Shown in pieces: positions 16,326 through 24,235 of a stretch of DNA of 64,000 bases (the stretch's first letter is position 1; each line of letters opens with the position of its first letter). Source of the stretch: CBEULR01 sp965544035 (lineage in GTDB: Bacteria; Bacillota; Desulfotomaculia; Desulfotomaculales; Desulforudaceae); the NCBI GenBank assembly GCA_965544035.1, contig CBEULR010000006.1:62001-126000 (forward strand), in the 5' to 3' direction. The notes under the pieces are model-generated. The model saw nothing but the letters and a program-made list of their open reading frames with translations, was not told the origin of the DNA and ran no database searches. The translations under genes were made by a program, and so were the position numbers.

Positions 16326-17077
16326 CCATTCCGCCCCCCAAACCGCCGTTCCCGCCTTTGGTAATCGATGATCGCCTGCCGGATGTGCTCCCGCCTGAAG
16401 TCAGGCCAGAGTACAGGCGTTACCCAGAGTTCGCTGTATGCAATCTGCCACAGCAGAAAATTACTCAGGCGATACTCACCTGCCGGCCGGATCAGCAGAT
16501 CGGGATCGGGCATCCCGGCAGTGTAGAGATGGTCGGCGAACATCTGTTCATCAATCACCAGCGGATCGATCTTCCCTTCTGCCGCCTTAAGCGCCAGGCT
16601 TCTTACCGCATCCAGGATCTCCATCCGTCCGCCGTAGTTCAAGGCCAGATTTAGGTGCAACCGGGTATTGGCCGCTGTCCTGGATTCCGCAGTTCTTAGA
16701 GCCTCGCAGGCAGCCGGAGGCAGGGCATCCGGCCTTCCCAGACTCTTGATCCGTACTCCGTTCGCGTTTAACTCGTCAATTTCCTTATATAAATACTCGA
16801 CCAGGAGCCCCATCAGATCGTCAACCTCGTCTTTGGGCCGTTTCCAGTTTTCTGTAGAAAAAGTGTAGGCAGTCAGATAGGGAATACCGATTTCGGCACA
16901 ATACCGCACTATATCGCGCAGGGCTTCAGCACCTGCCCGGTGTCCCATAACCTTGGGCAGGCCCTGTTTTTTCGCCCAGCGGCTGTTCCCATCCATGATA
17001 ACCGCCAGGTGAAGAGGCAGCCTTTCGGTGTCGATATCACTATCCTTCGTCTTTTCTTTGCGTTGCGGTTTCCACAC
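16322..17077 (-). CDS. uppS: isoprenyl transferase (undecaprenyl diphosphate synthase)
   Basis: Cis-prenyltransferase that builds the C55 lipid carrier for cell-wall synthesis. LAVIMDGNSRWAKKQG contains the catalytic Asp and the diphosphate-binding residues. GHRAGAEALRDIV, TFSTENWKRP and the C-terminal DLLIRPAGEYRLSNFLLWQ are all present. I chose the GTG at 17077 (251 aa) because GGGAGG lies about 9 nt upstream. The longer open frame would run into the hairpin at 17099-17123. The gene feeds on MEP-pathway products made by dxr and ispG nearby. Confidence 0.95.
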   Translation of the reverse strand: MWKPQRKEKTKDSDIDTERLPLHLAVIMDGNSRWAKKQGLPKVMGHRAGAEALRDIVRYCAEIGIPYLTAYTFSTENWKRPKDEVDDLMGLLVEYLYKEIDELNANGVRIKSLGRPDALPPAACEALRTAESRTAANTRLHLNLALNYGGRMEILDAVRSLALKAAEGKIDPLVIDEQMFADHLYTAGMPDPDLLIRPAGEYRLSNFLLWQIAYSELWVTPVLWPDFRREHIRQAIIDYQRRERRFGGRNG

Positions 17078-17098
17078 CCCTGTTCGCCTCCCTATAGC

Positions 17099-17123
17099 AA
17101 AGCCCCCCGGGTCGGGGGGCTTT
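17099..17123. terminator. GC-rich hairpin between PASTA gene and uppS
   Basis: A perfect 10-bp stem AAAGCCCCCC/GGGGGGCTTT with a 5-nt loop. The T-tract is better on the plus strand (CTTTTC) than on the minus strand (CTTTGC). On the minus strand it may act as a partial terminator or an mRNA-stability element within the operon. Confidence 0.6.
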
Positions 17124-17132
17124 TCGCATGTG

Positions 17133-17378
17133 CTACAAACCGGGATTGTCACCAGGTCCACATCCTGAGCATCCCACGCCTGCACCCTCGTAAGCCACGA
17201 TCAGTTCTACGGCGCGTTCACCGGTCACAGTCACCCGCAAGACCCGCGGCGGCCTAGCTTCAGCTATGTTCTCCCGGCGGGGGGGATAGGTCGTCACCAC
17301 CGAGGTTTCCCACCCTTCGTCGGTCAGAATCTGCAGCGCCTCGTCCAGTCTGAAGCCGAGAACATCCGGCACAGGCAT
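17133..17378 (-). CDS. small single PASTA-domain protein
   Basis: An 81-residue protein. Residues 1-64 read as one PASTA domain: it opens VPDVLGFRLDEALQIL, has the strand-turn DEGWETSVV and ends with a beta strand VELIVAYEG. The tail is Cys/Gly-rich (GCSGCGPGD). There is no signal peptide or transmembrane helix, so unlike PASTA domains in PBPs or Ser/Thr kinases it appears cytosolic. It is 3 nt downstream of frr and followed by a hairpin. I do not know a function for such stand-alone mini-PASTA proteins. Confidence 0.75.
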   Translation of the reverse strand: MPVPDVLGFRLDEALQILTDEGWETSVVTTYPPRRENIAEARPPRVLRVTVTGERAVELIVAYEGAGVGCSGCGPGDNPGL

Positions 17379-17381
17379 CCT

Positions 17382-17936
17382 CTATATCTCCATGATTTCC
17401 TTTTCTTTTTCCGCGACCACACTGTCAACCTCCTTGACGTAGCGGTCGGTCAGTTTCTGTGCTTCATCCTGGTAACGCTTCAGGTCGTCTTCGGAGTACC
17501 CGGCGTTCTTCTGTTCCGATTTCAGCTGATCCATAGTGTCGCGGCGGATATTGCGCACGGCCACCTTGCCTTCCTCACCTTTCTTGCGCACGAACTTGAC
17601 CAGTTCCTTCCGCCTTTCCTCGGTCAGCTGGGGGATCGCCAGACGAATCACGTTACCGTCCGACGCAGGCGTGATCCCCAAATCGGACTTCATAATCGCG
17701 CGTTCTATATCACCGATACTCCCCTTATCCCAAGGCTGAATCACCAGCAACCTCGGTTCGGGGACCGAAATTGTGGCCAGCTGACTTATCGGGGTCGGGG
17801 TACCGTAATAGTCCACGTTAATCCGGTCCAGGAGCGCCGGCGTCGCCCGCCCCGCACGCAAAGATGCGAACTCTCTCTTTACGACCTCGATCGTCTTTTG
17901 CATGCTCTGTTCGGCGTTTTCAATAATCTCACGCAT
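17382..17936 (-). CDS. frr: ribosome recycling factor
   Basis: Splits post-termination ribosomes with EF-G. The 184-aa protein has the classic N-terminus with AEQSMQKTIEVVKREFASLRAGRATPALLD, the insert domain with TISVPEPRLLVIQPWDKG, and the C-terminal three-helix part (VRNIRRDTMDQLK). It starts immediately after the pyrH stop, as in most Firmicutes. Confidence 0.98.
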   Translation of the reverse strand: MREIIENAEQSMQKTIEVVKREFASLRAGRATPALLDRINVDYYGTPTPISQLATISVPEPRLLVIQPWDKGSIGDIERAIMKSDLGITPASDGNVIRLAIPQLTEERRKELVKFVRKKGEEGKVAVRNIRRDTMDQLKSEQKNAGYSEDDLKRYQDEAQKLTDRYVKEVDSVVAEKEKEIMEI

Positions 17937-18662
17937 TCATCCATCACTCCCTATGTATGTGCCGATTTCCTCACCTAGAATCGCCTTCTTGATATTCCCG
18001 CTCTGGTTAATATTAAAAACAACCAGGGGAATATTATTTTCCATACATAGCGACGCCGCTGTGGCATCCATCACACCCAGACCCAGATTCAGCATCTCAA
18101 TGTAGTTCAATGTATCAAACTTCTTCGCATCCGGATTCTTAAGCGGATCGGAATCATAGACGCCGTCGACACGCTTCGCCATAAGGATGGCTTCGGCCTC
18201 GATCTCGGCCGCGCGCAAAGCCGCTGTGGTATCGGTTGAAAAATACGGATTACCGGTGCCGGCAGCAAAAATCACCGCGCGTCCCTTTTCAAGATGGCGA
18301 ATCGCCCGCCTTCTGATATAAGGCTCGGCAATGGCCCGCATCTCAATGGCCACCTGCACTCTGGTATCAACACCGGCCTTTTCCAAAGCATCCTGCAGGG
18401 CCAGCGAGTTGATGACCGTCGCCAGCATACCCATATAATCCGCCGCCGCCCGATCCATTCCCTTGGCACTCCCGGCCACACCGCGCCATATATTGCCTCC
18501 GCCGACGACGATGGCGATCTGAACCCGGAACTGCTGAATAACATCCTTGATCTGCGATGCGATATAGCTCACGACTTCGGGATCAATGCCATATCCCCGT
18601 TCTCCGGCCAACGCCTCTCCGCTCAGCTTCAGGATAATCCGCCTGTATTTCGGAGCAATCAT
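17937..18662 (-). CDS. pyrH: UMP kinase
   Basis: Amino-acid-kinase-fold enzyme phosphorylating UMP to UDP; bacterial forms are hexamers activated by GTP. Motifs: RIILKLSGEALAG at the N-terminus, AIVVGGGNIWRG, ADYMGMLATVINSLALQDAL, and FAAGTGNPYFSTDTTAALRA. Length 241 aa. It sits in the conserved order rpsB-tsf-pyrH-frr, 18 nt after tsf. Confidence 0.98.
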   Translation of the reverse strand: MIAPKYRRIILKLSGEALAGERGYGIDPEVVSYIASQIKDVIQQFRVQIAIVVGGGNIWRGVAGSAKGMDRAAADYMGMLATVINSLALQDALEKAGVDTRVQVAIEMRAIAEPYIRRRAIRHLEKGRAVIFAAGTGNPYFSTDTTAALRAAEIEAEAILMAKRVDGVYDSDPLKNPDAKKFDTLNYIEMLNLGLGVMDATAASLCMENNIPLVVFNINQSGNIKKAILGEEIGTYIGSDG

Positions 18663-18680
18663 CAGGTGCCTCCGTTCCTC

Positions 18681-19283
18681 CTAATTAAGCCCCTCACCTA
18701 GTTCAAACCGCACAAACCGACGCACCACAATGTTCTCTCCAAGCTTCGCGATCGCTTCCCGAATCACGTCCTGCACGCTTACATCAGGATTCTTGATGAA
18801 AGGCTGTTCCACCAGGCAGTTTTCCTTGTAGAACTTCTCGATTCGTCCTTCAACCATCTTGTCCACGATTTTCTCAGGCTTGCCCTCGTTCAGAGCCTGT
18901 GCACGCAGGATACTCTTTTCCTTATCGATTACCTCCGCCGGGACCTCCTCCCGGGAAACGTAACTCGGTCTGGACGCCGCCACCTGCATTGCCAAATCCC
19001 GCACAAAGGACCGGAACTCATCGGTCTTGGCGACAAAATCGGTCTCGCAGTTGACCTCGATCAAAACCCCGATCTTGCCCACGCCGTGAATATAGCTCTC
19101 AACCAGCCCCTCGGAGGCTGTTCGGCCCGCCTTCTTAGCTGCGGCGGCAAGGCCCTTTTCGCGGAGATGGTCGATCGCCTTCTCGAGGTCGCCGCCGGTT
19201 TCAACCAGCGCCTTCTTGCAATCCATCATTCCCGCCCCGGTTCTCTCCCGAAGCTCTTTCACTGCTTTGGCTGATACATCCAT
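18681..19283 (-). CDS. tsf: elongation factor Ts
   Basis: Nucleotide-exchange factor for EF-Tu. The N-terminal UBA-like domain includes KELRERTGAGMMDCKKALVE, and the core shows EVNCETDFVAKTDEF. It is the short 200-aa Firmicute form with one dimerisation subdomain. The frame extends 18 codons upstream, but ATG 19283 (MDVSAKAVKE) is preceded by GCGAGGTG and matches homologues. Between rpsB and tsf lie a terminator and a TATAAT-like box at 19339-19344, so tsf can probably be transcribed separately. Confidence 0.97.
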   Translation of the reverse strand: MDVSAKAVKELRERTGAGMMDCKKALVETGGDLEKAIDHLREKGLAAAAKKAGRTASEGLVESYIHGVGKIGVLIEVNCETDFVAKTDEFRSFVRDLAMQVAASRPSYVSREEVPAEVIDKEKSILRAQALNEGKPEKIVDKMVEGRIEKFYKENCLVEQPFIKNPDVSVQDVIREAIAKLGENIVVRRFVRFELGEGLN

Positions 19284-19375
19284 AGATAACTCGCACCTCG
19301 CTAATAGGCAAAATTTTCCGCTAGAAAAACCTAGCATAATTATATCCGAAAAGACCTATGCCTAACCCGGGCATC

Positions 19376-19404
19376 TTTAGAAAAAGGGCAGGGGCGTTGC
19401 CCCT
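19376..19404 (-). terminator. terminator/attenuator between rpsB and tsf
   Basis: On the minus strand a GGGTAGGGGC/GCCCCTGCCC stem with an AAC loop begins at the rpsB stop codon and is followed by TTTTTC. It may reduce read-through from rpsB into tsf. Confidence 0.75.
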
Positions 19405-20113
19405 ACCCTTCCTCGCCGACAGCCAGCTGTTCGCCTTGTCTTCCTTCCAGCACGGCGTCGGCCATTCTGGACGTTAACAGGCGTACAGCCCGAATCGCAT
19501 CATCATTGCCGGGAATCACGTAGTCAATTTCATCGGGGTCGCAGTTGGTATCGACGATCGCTACGATCGGGATCCCCAGCTTGCGCCCTTCGGCCACAGC
19601 GATCCGCTCTTTGCGGGGATCTATAACAAACATCGCCGCCGGCAGATCCTGCATATCCTTAATCCCTTTTAAGTACTTCTCCAACCGGCCTTTCTCGTGG
19701 AGCAACACCGCAACTTCCTTTTTCGGAAGGAGATCGAATTTCCCGCTCTCCTCCATTTGCTCCAGCTCCTTCAGCCGCTGAATGCGCTTACGAATGGTTT
19801 GGAAGTTGGTCAGCATTCCTCCCAGCCAGCGCTGGTTCACGTAAAACATGCCGCACCGTTCGGCCTCTTCCATCACCGCCTGCTGCGCCTGCTTCTTGGT
19901 TCCGACAAACAGGATCGACTTACCTTCAGCAGACAGCTCTTTCACAAAGTTGTAAGCTTCCTCAATTTTACGGACGGTCTTCTGCAGGTCGATGATATAG
20001 ATGCCGTTGCGGTCCGTAAAAATATAAGGGGCCATCTTCGGATTCCACCGACGCGTCTGGTGGCCGAAATGAACCCCGGCTTCAAGCAACTGCTTCATGG
20101 ATACTATCGCCAC
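19403..20113 (-). CDS. rpsB: 30S ribosomal protein S2
   Basis: A 236-aa S2 protein with KQLLEAGVHFGHQTRRWNPKM near the N-terminus, FVGTKKQAQQAV, RWLGGMLTNFQTI and VAIVDTNCDPDEIDYVIPGNDDA. GTG 20113 is taken as the start because GGAGGAGGTG is 5-6 nt away. The ATG five codons later would be too far from that ribosome site. A 115-nt leader separates it from its promoter. Confidence 0.97.
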   Translation of the reverse strand: MAIVSMKQLLEAGVHFGHQTRRWNPKMAPYIFTDRNGIYIIDLQKTVRKIEEAYNFVKELSAEGKSILFVGTKKQAQQAVMEEAERCGMFYVNQRWLGGMLTNFQTIRKRIQRLKELEQMEESGKFDLLPKKEVAVLLHEKGRLEKYLKGIKDMQDLPAAMFVIDPRKERIAVAEGRKLGIPIVAIVDTNCDPDEIDYVIPGNDDAIRAVRLLTSRMADAVLEGRQGEQLAVGEEG

Positions 20114-20227
20114 TATTACACCTCCTCCCGCCGTGGTTTTCAGCCTCCGCCGCCCTCATTTCCCGACCGGACCTGAAAAGGCACCCCGTGCGGGATCAGC
20201 CGGCGTGTGTATTTTACACCAGCAAAC

Positions 20228-20257
20228 ATTATAGCACGTAAAGGCAATACCAGGCAA
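20228..20257 (-). promoter_or_regulatory. sigma-A promoter for rpsB
   Basis: Minus-strand TTGCCT (20252-20257) and perfect TATAAT (20228-20233), 18 nt apart. The leader to rpsB is about 110 nt and could hold autoregulatory structure for S2, but I did not recognise a known r-leader. Confidence 0.7.
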
Positions 20258-20297
20258 GCACCATAAGCTTAATTAATACCCCCTGCATCCCGGATCA

Positions 20298-20444
20298 TTA
20301 TCTCTTAATCCGGTCAAGCTTTTCCTCAATCCGCTCCAAACGGTCGCTGATCCGCTTCAGATAAAGGAATAACAAATACAGGATCAGGATCGGCACTCCA
20401 TAAAACAAGAGGAGCATCATAAGTTCCGGGATCCCAATATGCAT
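20298..20444 (-). CDS. 48-residue membrane protein with charged helix
   Basis: Small gene with a good ribosome site (GGAGGGTGATCAT before the ATG). The product begins MHIGIPELMMLLLFYGVP, continues through a hydrophobic span to about residue 29 (one transmembrane helix), then has a highly charged amphipathic tail ending RLERIEEKLDRIKR. It lies between codY and rpsB, facing the same way. It has the general form of small phage-shock or membrane-anchored coiled-coil peptides. I do not recognise the family. Function unknown. Confidence 0.65.
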   Translation of the reverse strand: MHIGIPELMMLLLFYGVPILILYLLFLYLKRISDRLERIEEKLDRIKR

Positions 20445-20524
20445 ATGATCACCCTCCGATTATACCAAAATGGAAACGTCCCCGCACGGGGACGTACAGT
20501 CTGATATAGGGGGTTCTACAAGAA

Positions 20525-21307
20525 TCAAACCTGCTTCAGTTTTTGAAGCTCACCGATAAGCCGATCATTCAATACCCGGATATAGGTGCCCTTCATTCCG
20601 AGCGACTTGGATTCGATCACGCCGGCGCTTTCAAACTTGCGCAGGGCGTTTACGATGACGGAGCGGGTAATACCGACACGATCGGCGATCTTACTGGCTA
20701 CCAGCAGCCCTTCTTCCCCGTCAAGCTGTTCGAAAATATGCCGCACCGCGTCCAATTCCGAGTAAGACAGCGTCCCCAGGGCGATCTGCACAGCCGCCCG
20801 CTTGCGGGCGTCCTCCTCCATTTTATCGACCTGATTGCGCAGGATCTCCATCCCGACCACAGTCGCCCCATACTCAGCCAAGACCAAATCGTCATCGTTA
20901 AACTCCTGGTCGAACTTGGCCACCACCAATGTACCCAAACGCTTACCGGCACCCACGATCGGGACAACGGTGGTCACCTTGTTCACGTACTGGCAATGCA
21001 CCTTTTCATTAAAGACACAGGAGTTATCCGTCTGACAAAAGTTGGCGTACGTCAGCGGAATGCCAAGAAGCCATTCGTTGTACTCCTTAGGAAATCCGGA
21101 CTGAGTAACAATCTCCTGTACGATTTCACAGCCGAAATCATCCATGAAGTCAACGCCCAGAATCTTACCCGAATTATCCACAATGTATGTGTTGGCCTGG
21201 ATATTGCCACCCAAAACCTGAGCAACCTCACCGAAGTTGACCGGATAACCGGCTGATTTCTGCAACAATCGGTTGATCGCCCGGGCCTTCTCCAACAGAG
21301 TGCTCAT
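20525..21307 (-). CDS. codY: GTP-sensing transcriptional repressor CodY
   Basis: Global regulator that binds branched-chain amino acids and GTP and represses stationary-phase genes. The N-terminal GAF domain (about 1-150) starts MSTLLEKARAINRLLQ and shows GKILGVDFMDDF. The C-terminal winged helix reads VASKIADRVGITRSVIVNALRK followed by ESAGVIESKSLGMKGTYI, the classic CodY DNA-binding motif. ATG 21307 follows AAAGAGGGGATTGG. Length 260 aa. Adjacent to hslU, as in B. subtilis. Confidence 0.97.
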   Translation of the reverse strand: MSTLLEKARAINRLLQKSAGYPVNFGEVAQVLGGNIQANTYIVDNSGKILGVDFMDDFGCEIVQEIVTQSGFPKEYNEWLLGIPLTYANFCQTDNSCVFNEKVHCQYVNKVTTVVPIVGAGKRLGTLVVAKFDQEFNDDDLVLAEYGATVVGMEILRNQVDKMEEDARKRAAVQIALGTLSYSELDAVRHIFEQLDGEEGLLVASKIADRVGITRSVIVNALRKFESAGVIESKSLGMKGTYIRVLNDRLIGELQKLKQV

Positions 21308-21336
21308 CCAATCCCCTCTTTCCACTGCAAAAAAAA

Positions 21337-22737
21337 TTACAGGATGTATCGGCTCAGATCTTCCCGCCGTGCAATCTCTGAAAGCTTTTCCTGAACATAA
21401 TCCTTATCGATTATAATCTCTTTCTCTTTGAGTTCAGGGGCATCAAAAGAAATGTCCTCCAGCAGTTTTTCAAGGACGGTGTGCAGGCGACGGGCGCCGA
21501 TGTTCTCCGTTTGTTCATTTACAGTATAAGCGATTCTTGCTATCTCGACAAGCGAATTTTTTGAAAATTCCAGCTTGACGCCCTCGGTTGCCAGCAACTC
21601 CCTGTACTGTCTGATCAGAGCATTTTGCGGTTCAGTGAGAATCTGGAAAAAGTCTTCCTGGCTTAGATTCTGCAATTCGACCCGGATCGGGAAACGTCCC
21701 TGAAGTTCGGGAATCAGATCCGACGGCTTGGCTGTGTGGAAAGCCCCGGCAGCGATGAACAGCACCCCGTCGGTGCGCACTGGGCCGTACTTGGTGATCA
21801 CCGTAGAGCCCTCGACAATCGGCAGGATGTCCCGCTGCACCCCTCCGCGAGAAACATCCGGTCCATGCCCGTCGCTGCGGCCAGCGATCTTGTCCAGCTC
21901 ATCCAAAAAGATTATACCCTGTTCTTCGGCCCGTTTGATCGCAGCCGACTTCACCTCGTCCATATCGATCAGCTTCTGTGCTTCCTGGTGAGTGAGAATC
22001 TTCCGTGCCTCGGCGATTGTGACCTTACGGCGCTTCTTTTTCTTCGGAAACAGGTGGCCGAGCATATCGCTCATGTTAACGCCCATTTCCTCGACGCCGG
22101 CTCCCGAAAAAACCTCGAGCATCGGCGAGCTGCTGTCCTCAACCTCGATTTCGATATACTCATCCTCAAGCTCGCCCCGGGACAGCTTTTGCCGTAACGA
22201 TTCCCGCTCAAACTGCACCCGCTTGGCACGCTGCTCTTCCATTGAAGGATCGGTGGGGGGAGCCTGGCGCGTCATCCCGCCGAACAGCGTCTCCAGCGGA
22301 TTGCGCCCATACGTCCGCTGATCGGGTAGCGGAGCCAGGATCTCGATGATTCTCTCCTCGGCCATGCGTTTGGCCTTCTCCTCAACCTCGGAAAACCTCT
22401 CCTGCTGCGTCATCCTGATTGATACTTCCACCAGATCACGCACCATTCCCTCCACGTCTCGCCCCACGTATCCGACCTCAGTGAACTTGGTGGCTTCAAC
22501 CTTAACAAAGGGGGCATTAACCAGTTTGGCCAACCGGCGGGCAATCTCGGTCTTGCCGACGCCGGTCGAGCCGATCATAAGAATATTCTTCGGTACAACC
22601 TCTTCGCGGATGTCCTCCGGCAGCTTCGCCTGCCGGTAGCGGTTGCGCAGGGCCACCGCCACGGCGCGCTTCGCCTTGTCTTGCCCGATTATGTATTTGT
22701 CCAGCTCGGCTACGATTTGTCTGGGCGTTAGTTCCAC
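21337..22737 (-). CDS. hslU: ATP-dependent protease ATPase subunit HslU (ClpY)
   Basis: AAA+ unfoldase of the HslUV protease. Walker A GSTGVGKTE is at residues 56-64, the pore motif GYVGRDVE follows, Walker B is IIFLDELDKIA, and the sensor-2 region contains IGARRLHTVLEKLLEDISF. The intermediate domain (about 110-240) includes DMLGHLFPKKKKRRK. GTG start with GGGAGG upstream. It is 15 nt after hslV in the order xerC-hslV-hslU-codY. Confidence 0.98.
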   Translation of the reverse strand: MELTPRQIVAELDKYIIGQDKAKRAVAVALRNRYRQAKLPEDIREEVVPKNILMIGSTGVGKTEIARRLAKLVNAPFVKVEATKFTEVGYVGRDVEGMVRDLVEVSIRMTQQERFSEVEEKAKRMAEERIIEILAPLPDQRTYGRNPLETLFGGMTRQAPPTDPSMEEQRAKRVQFERESLRQKLSRGELEDEYIEIEVEDSSSPMLEVFSGAGVEEMGVNMSDMLGHLFPKKKKRRKVTIAEARKILTHQEAQKLIDMDEVKSAAIKRAEEQGIIFLDELDKIAGRSDGHGPDVSRGGVQRDILPIVEGSTVITKYGPVRTDGVLFIAAGAFHTAKPSDLIPELQGRFPIRVELQNLSQEDFFQILTEPQNALIRQYRELLATEGVKLEFSKNSLVEIARIAYTVNEQTENIGARRLHTVLEKLLEDISFDAPELKEKEIIIDKDYVQEKLSEIARREDLSRYIL

Positions 22738-22752
22738 GTCCGGTACCTCCCG

Positions 22753-23283
22753 CTATATTTCTTCAAGCGTTATGCAGTTATTTGTAAACACGCAGATTTC
22801 AGAGGCGATTTCCAAAGCCTTGCGCGCGATCTCTCCGGCGGACAGGTCGCCATATCTCGCCAGCGCCCGCGCTGCCGCCAGCGCATAGGGGCCGCCGGAG
22901 CCGATGGCCATGATCCCGTCATCGGGCTCAATCACGTCGCCGCTTCCCGAAATCAGAAGCAGTGTCTGGGCATCGGCCACCACCAGGAGCGCTTCCAAAC
23001 GCCGCAGTACCTTATCGGTACGCCAGTCTTTGGCCAGCTGCACCGCTGCCCGGGGCAGATTTCCGTGTGTTTCTTCCAGTTTGCCCTCAAAGCGCTCGAA
23101 CAAGGCGAAGGCATCGGCCACACCGCCGGCAAACCCGGCAAGCACCCGGTCTTTAAACAGACGCCGGATCTTAACCGCATTCTGTTTTACAATCGTCTGC
23201 GAAGCCAGGCTGACCTGGCCGTCACCGGCCATCGCCGTCTTACCGTCTTTTTTCACCGCAACAATAGTTGTACCGGTAAACAA
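22753..23283 (-). CDS. hslV: ATP-dependent protease subunit HslV (ClpQ)
   Basis: Proteasome-like peptidase subunit of HslUV, 176 aa. The family block TTIVAVKKDGKTAMAGDGQV is intact, with the active-site Thr at the start of TTIVAV. Here the protein begins with four extra residues (MFTG) from a TTG start, so the nucleophile would be exposed by processing, somewhat like the extended N-terminus of B. subtilis ClpQ. GSGGPYALAAARAL is the conserved C-terminal region. Confidence 0.95.
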   Translation of the reverse strand: MFTGTTIVAVKKDGKTAMAGDGQVSLASQTIVKQNAVKIRRLFKDRVLAGFAGGVADAFALFERFEGKLEETHGNLPRAAVQLAKDWRTDKVLRRLEALLVVADAQTLLLISGSGDVIEPDDGIMAIGSGGPYALAAARALARYGDLSAGEIARKALEIASEICVFTNNCITLEEI

Positions 23284-23317
23284 AGAACCAGTCCTTTCCG
23301 ATTATTCCTTCATTTCA

Positions 23318-24235
23318 TTATTCCCCGTCACGCGCCCGGGGGTGCGTGACGGCATATACTTCCTGAAGCCGGTCGGTGGTCACCCGGGTATAGATCTGTG
23401 TGGTGGAAAGGCGTGAATGGCCCAGTAGCTCCTGCACCACACGCAGGCTCGCCCCGGCCTCCAGCATGTGCGTGGCAAAACAGTGACGCAGGGTGTGCGG
23501 GGTTACCCGCTGTTCCTTCGCTACCTGATTGACGTATCCCGCAAACCGTTTTCGCGCCCCGCGATCGGTGAGCCTGCGACCCCGTTGATTCAGAAACAGC
23601 GCGCGCTGGTCCGCACCAACATGATCCGCCAGCACGGGACGGCCATCCTGCAGATATCGCTTCAACGCGGCCAGCGCAAAACTTCCCACCAGGGCCAGCC
23701 TCTCCCGACCGCCCTTGCCCATGACCCGAATGAAACCCGCCTCGGGATCGACATCATCCAGGTCCAGCCCTACAGCTTCCGAAATCCGGATCCCGGCGGC
23801 ATACAACAGCTCCATCAGTGCCCGGTCCCTCAATCCGGCCGGGTCACTGCCGGGGGCCTTCAGGAGCAGTTCCACGTCCTCCGGGTAGACCACCACAGGA
23901 ATGTTTTTCGGACACTTTGGTGCAACAACGCGGTCAAGCGGATTCGTCTGCAGCACTTCCTCCCGCGCCAAGTACCTGAAAAACGAGCGCCAGGCCGCGA
24001 GGCGGCGGGAGATGCTTGTCCGGGCCATGCCTTTACGGCCAAGGTGTGCCAGGTAACGGCGGAACAGGATGTGGTCGAGATCGCCGGGCAAAACCTTCTC
24101 GTCCGGCTTATTCAGGCGGCCGGCAAAGAAGTCAAGCCCGTGAAAAAGGTCGGCTTGATAGGCCTTTACGGTGCGTGGCGATGCGTTTCGCTCCACGCGG
24201 AGGTAATCCAAGAACCCGTCGATCAAATGATACAC
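23318..24235 (-). CDS. xerC: tyrosine recombinase XerC (CodV)
   Basis: Site-specific recombinase that resolves chromosome dimers at dif. Catalytic residues are visible: R150 (AAGIRISEA), H247 and R250 (TPHTLRH), H273 (LGHSRLS) and nucleophile Y282 (TQIYTRV). The SAM-like N-terminal domain covers about 1-95. Length 305 aa. Starts with GTG inside the end of trmFO. The neighbourhood trmFO-xerC-hslVU-codY identifies it as the housekeeping CodV/XerC protein and not a mobile-element integrase. Confidence 0.95.
   Translation of the reverse strand: MYHLIDGFLDYLRVERNASPRTVKAYQADLFHGLDFFAGRLNKPDEKVLPGDLDHILFRRYLAHLGRKGMARTSISRRLAAWRSFFRYLAREEVLQTNPLDRVVAPKCPKNIPVVVYPEDVELLLKAPGSDPAGLRDRALMELLYAAGIRISEAVGLDLDDVDPEAGFIRVMGKGGRERLALVGSFALAALKRYLQDGRPVLADHVGADQRALFLNQRGRRLTDRGARKRFAGYVNQVAKEQRVTPHTLRHCFATHMLEAGASLRVVQELLGHSRLSTTQIYTRVTTDRLQEVYAVTHPRARDGE

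Noticed and set aside
23318..24235. Tyrosine recombinase as a mobile-element integrase
   Set aside because: Its place in trmFO-xerC-hslVU-codY is the housekeeping XerC/CodV position.
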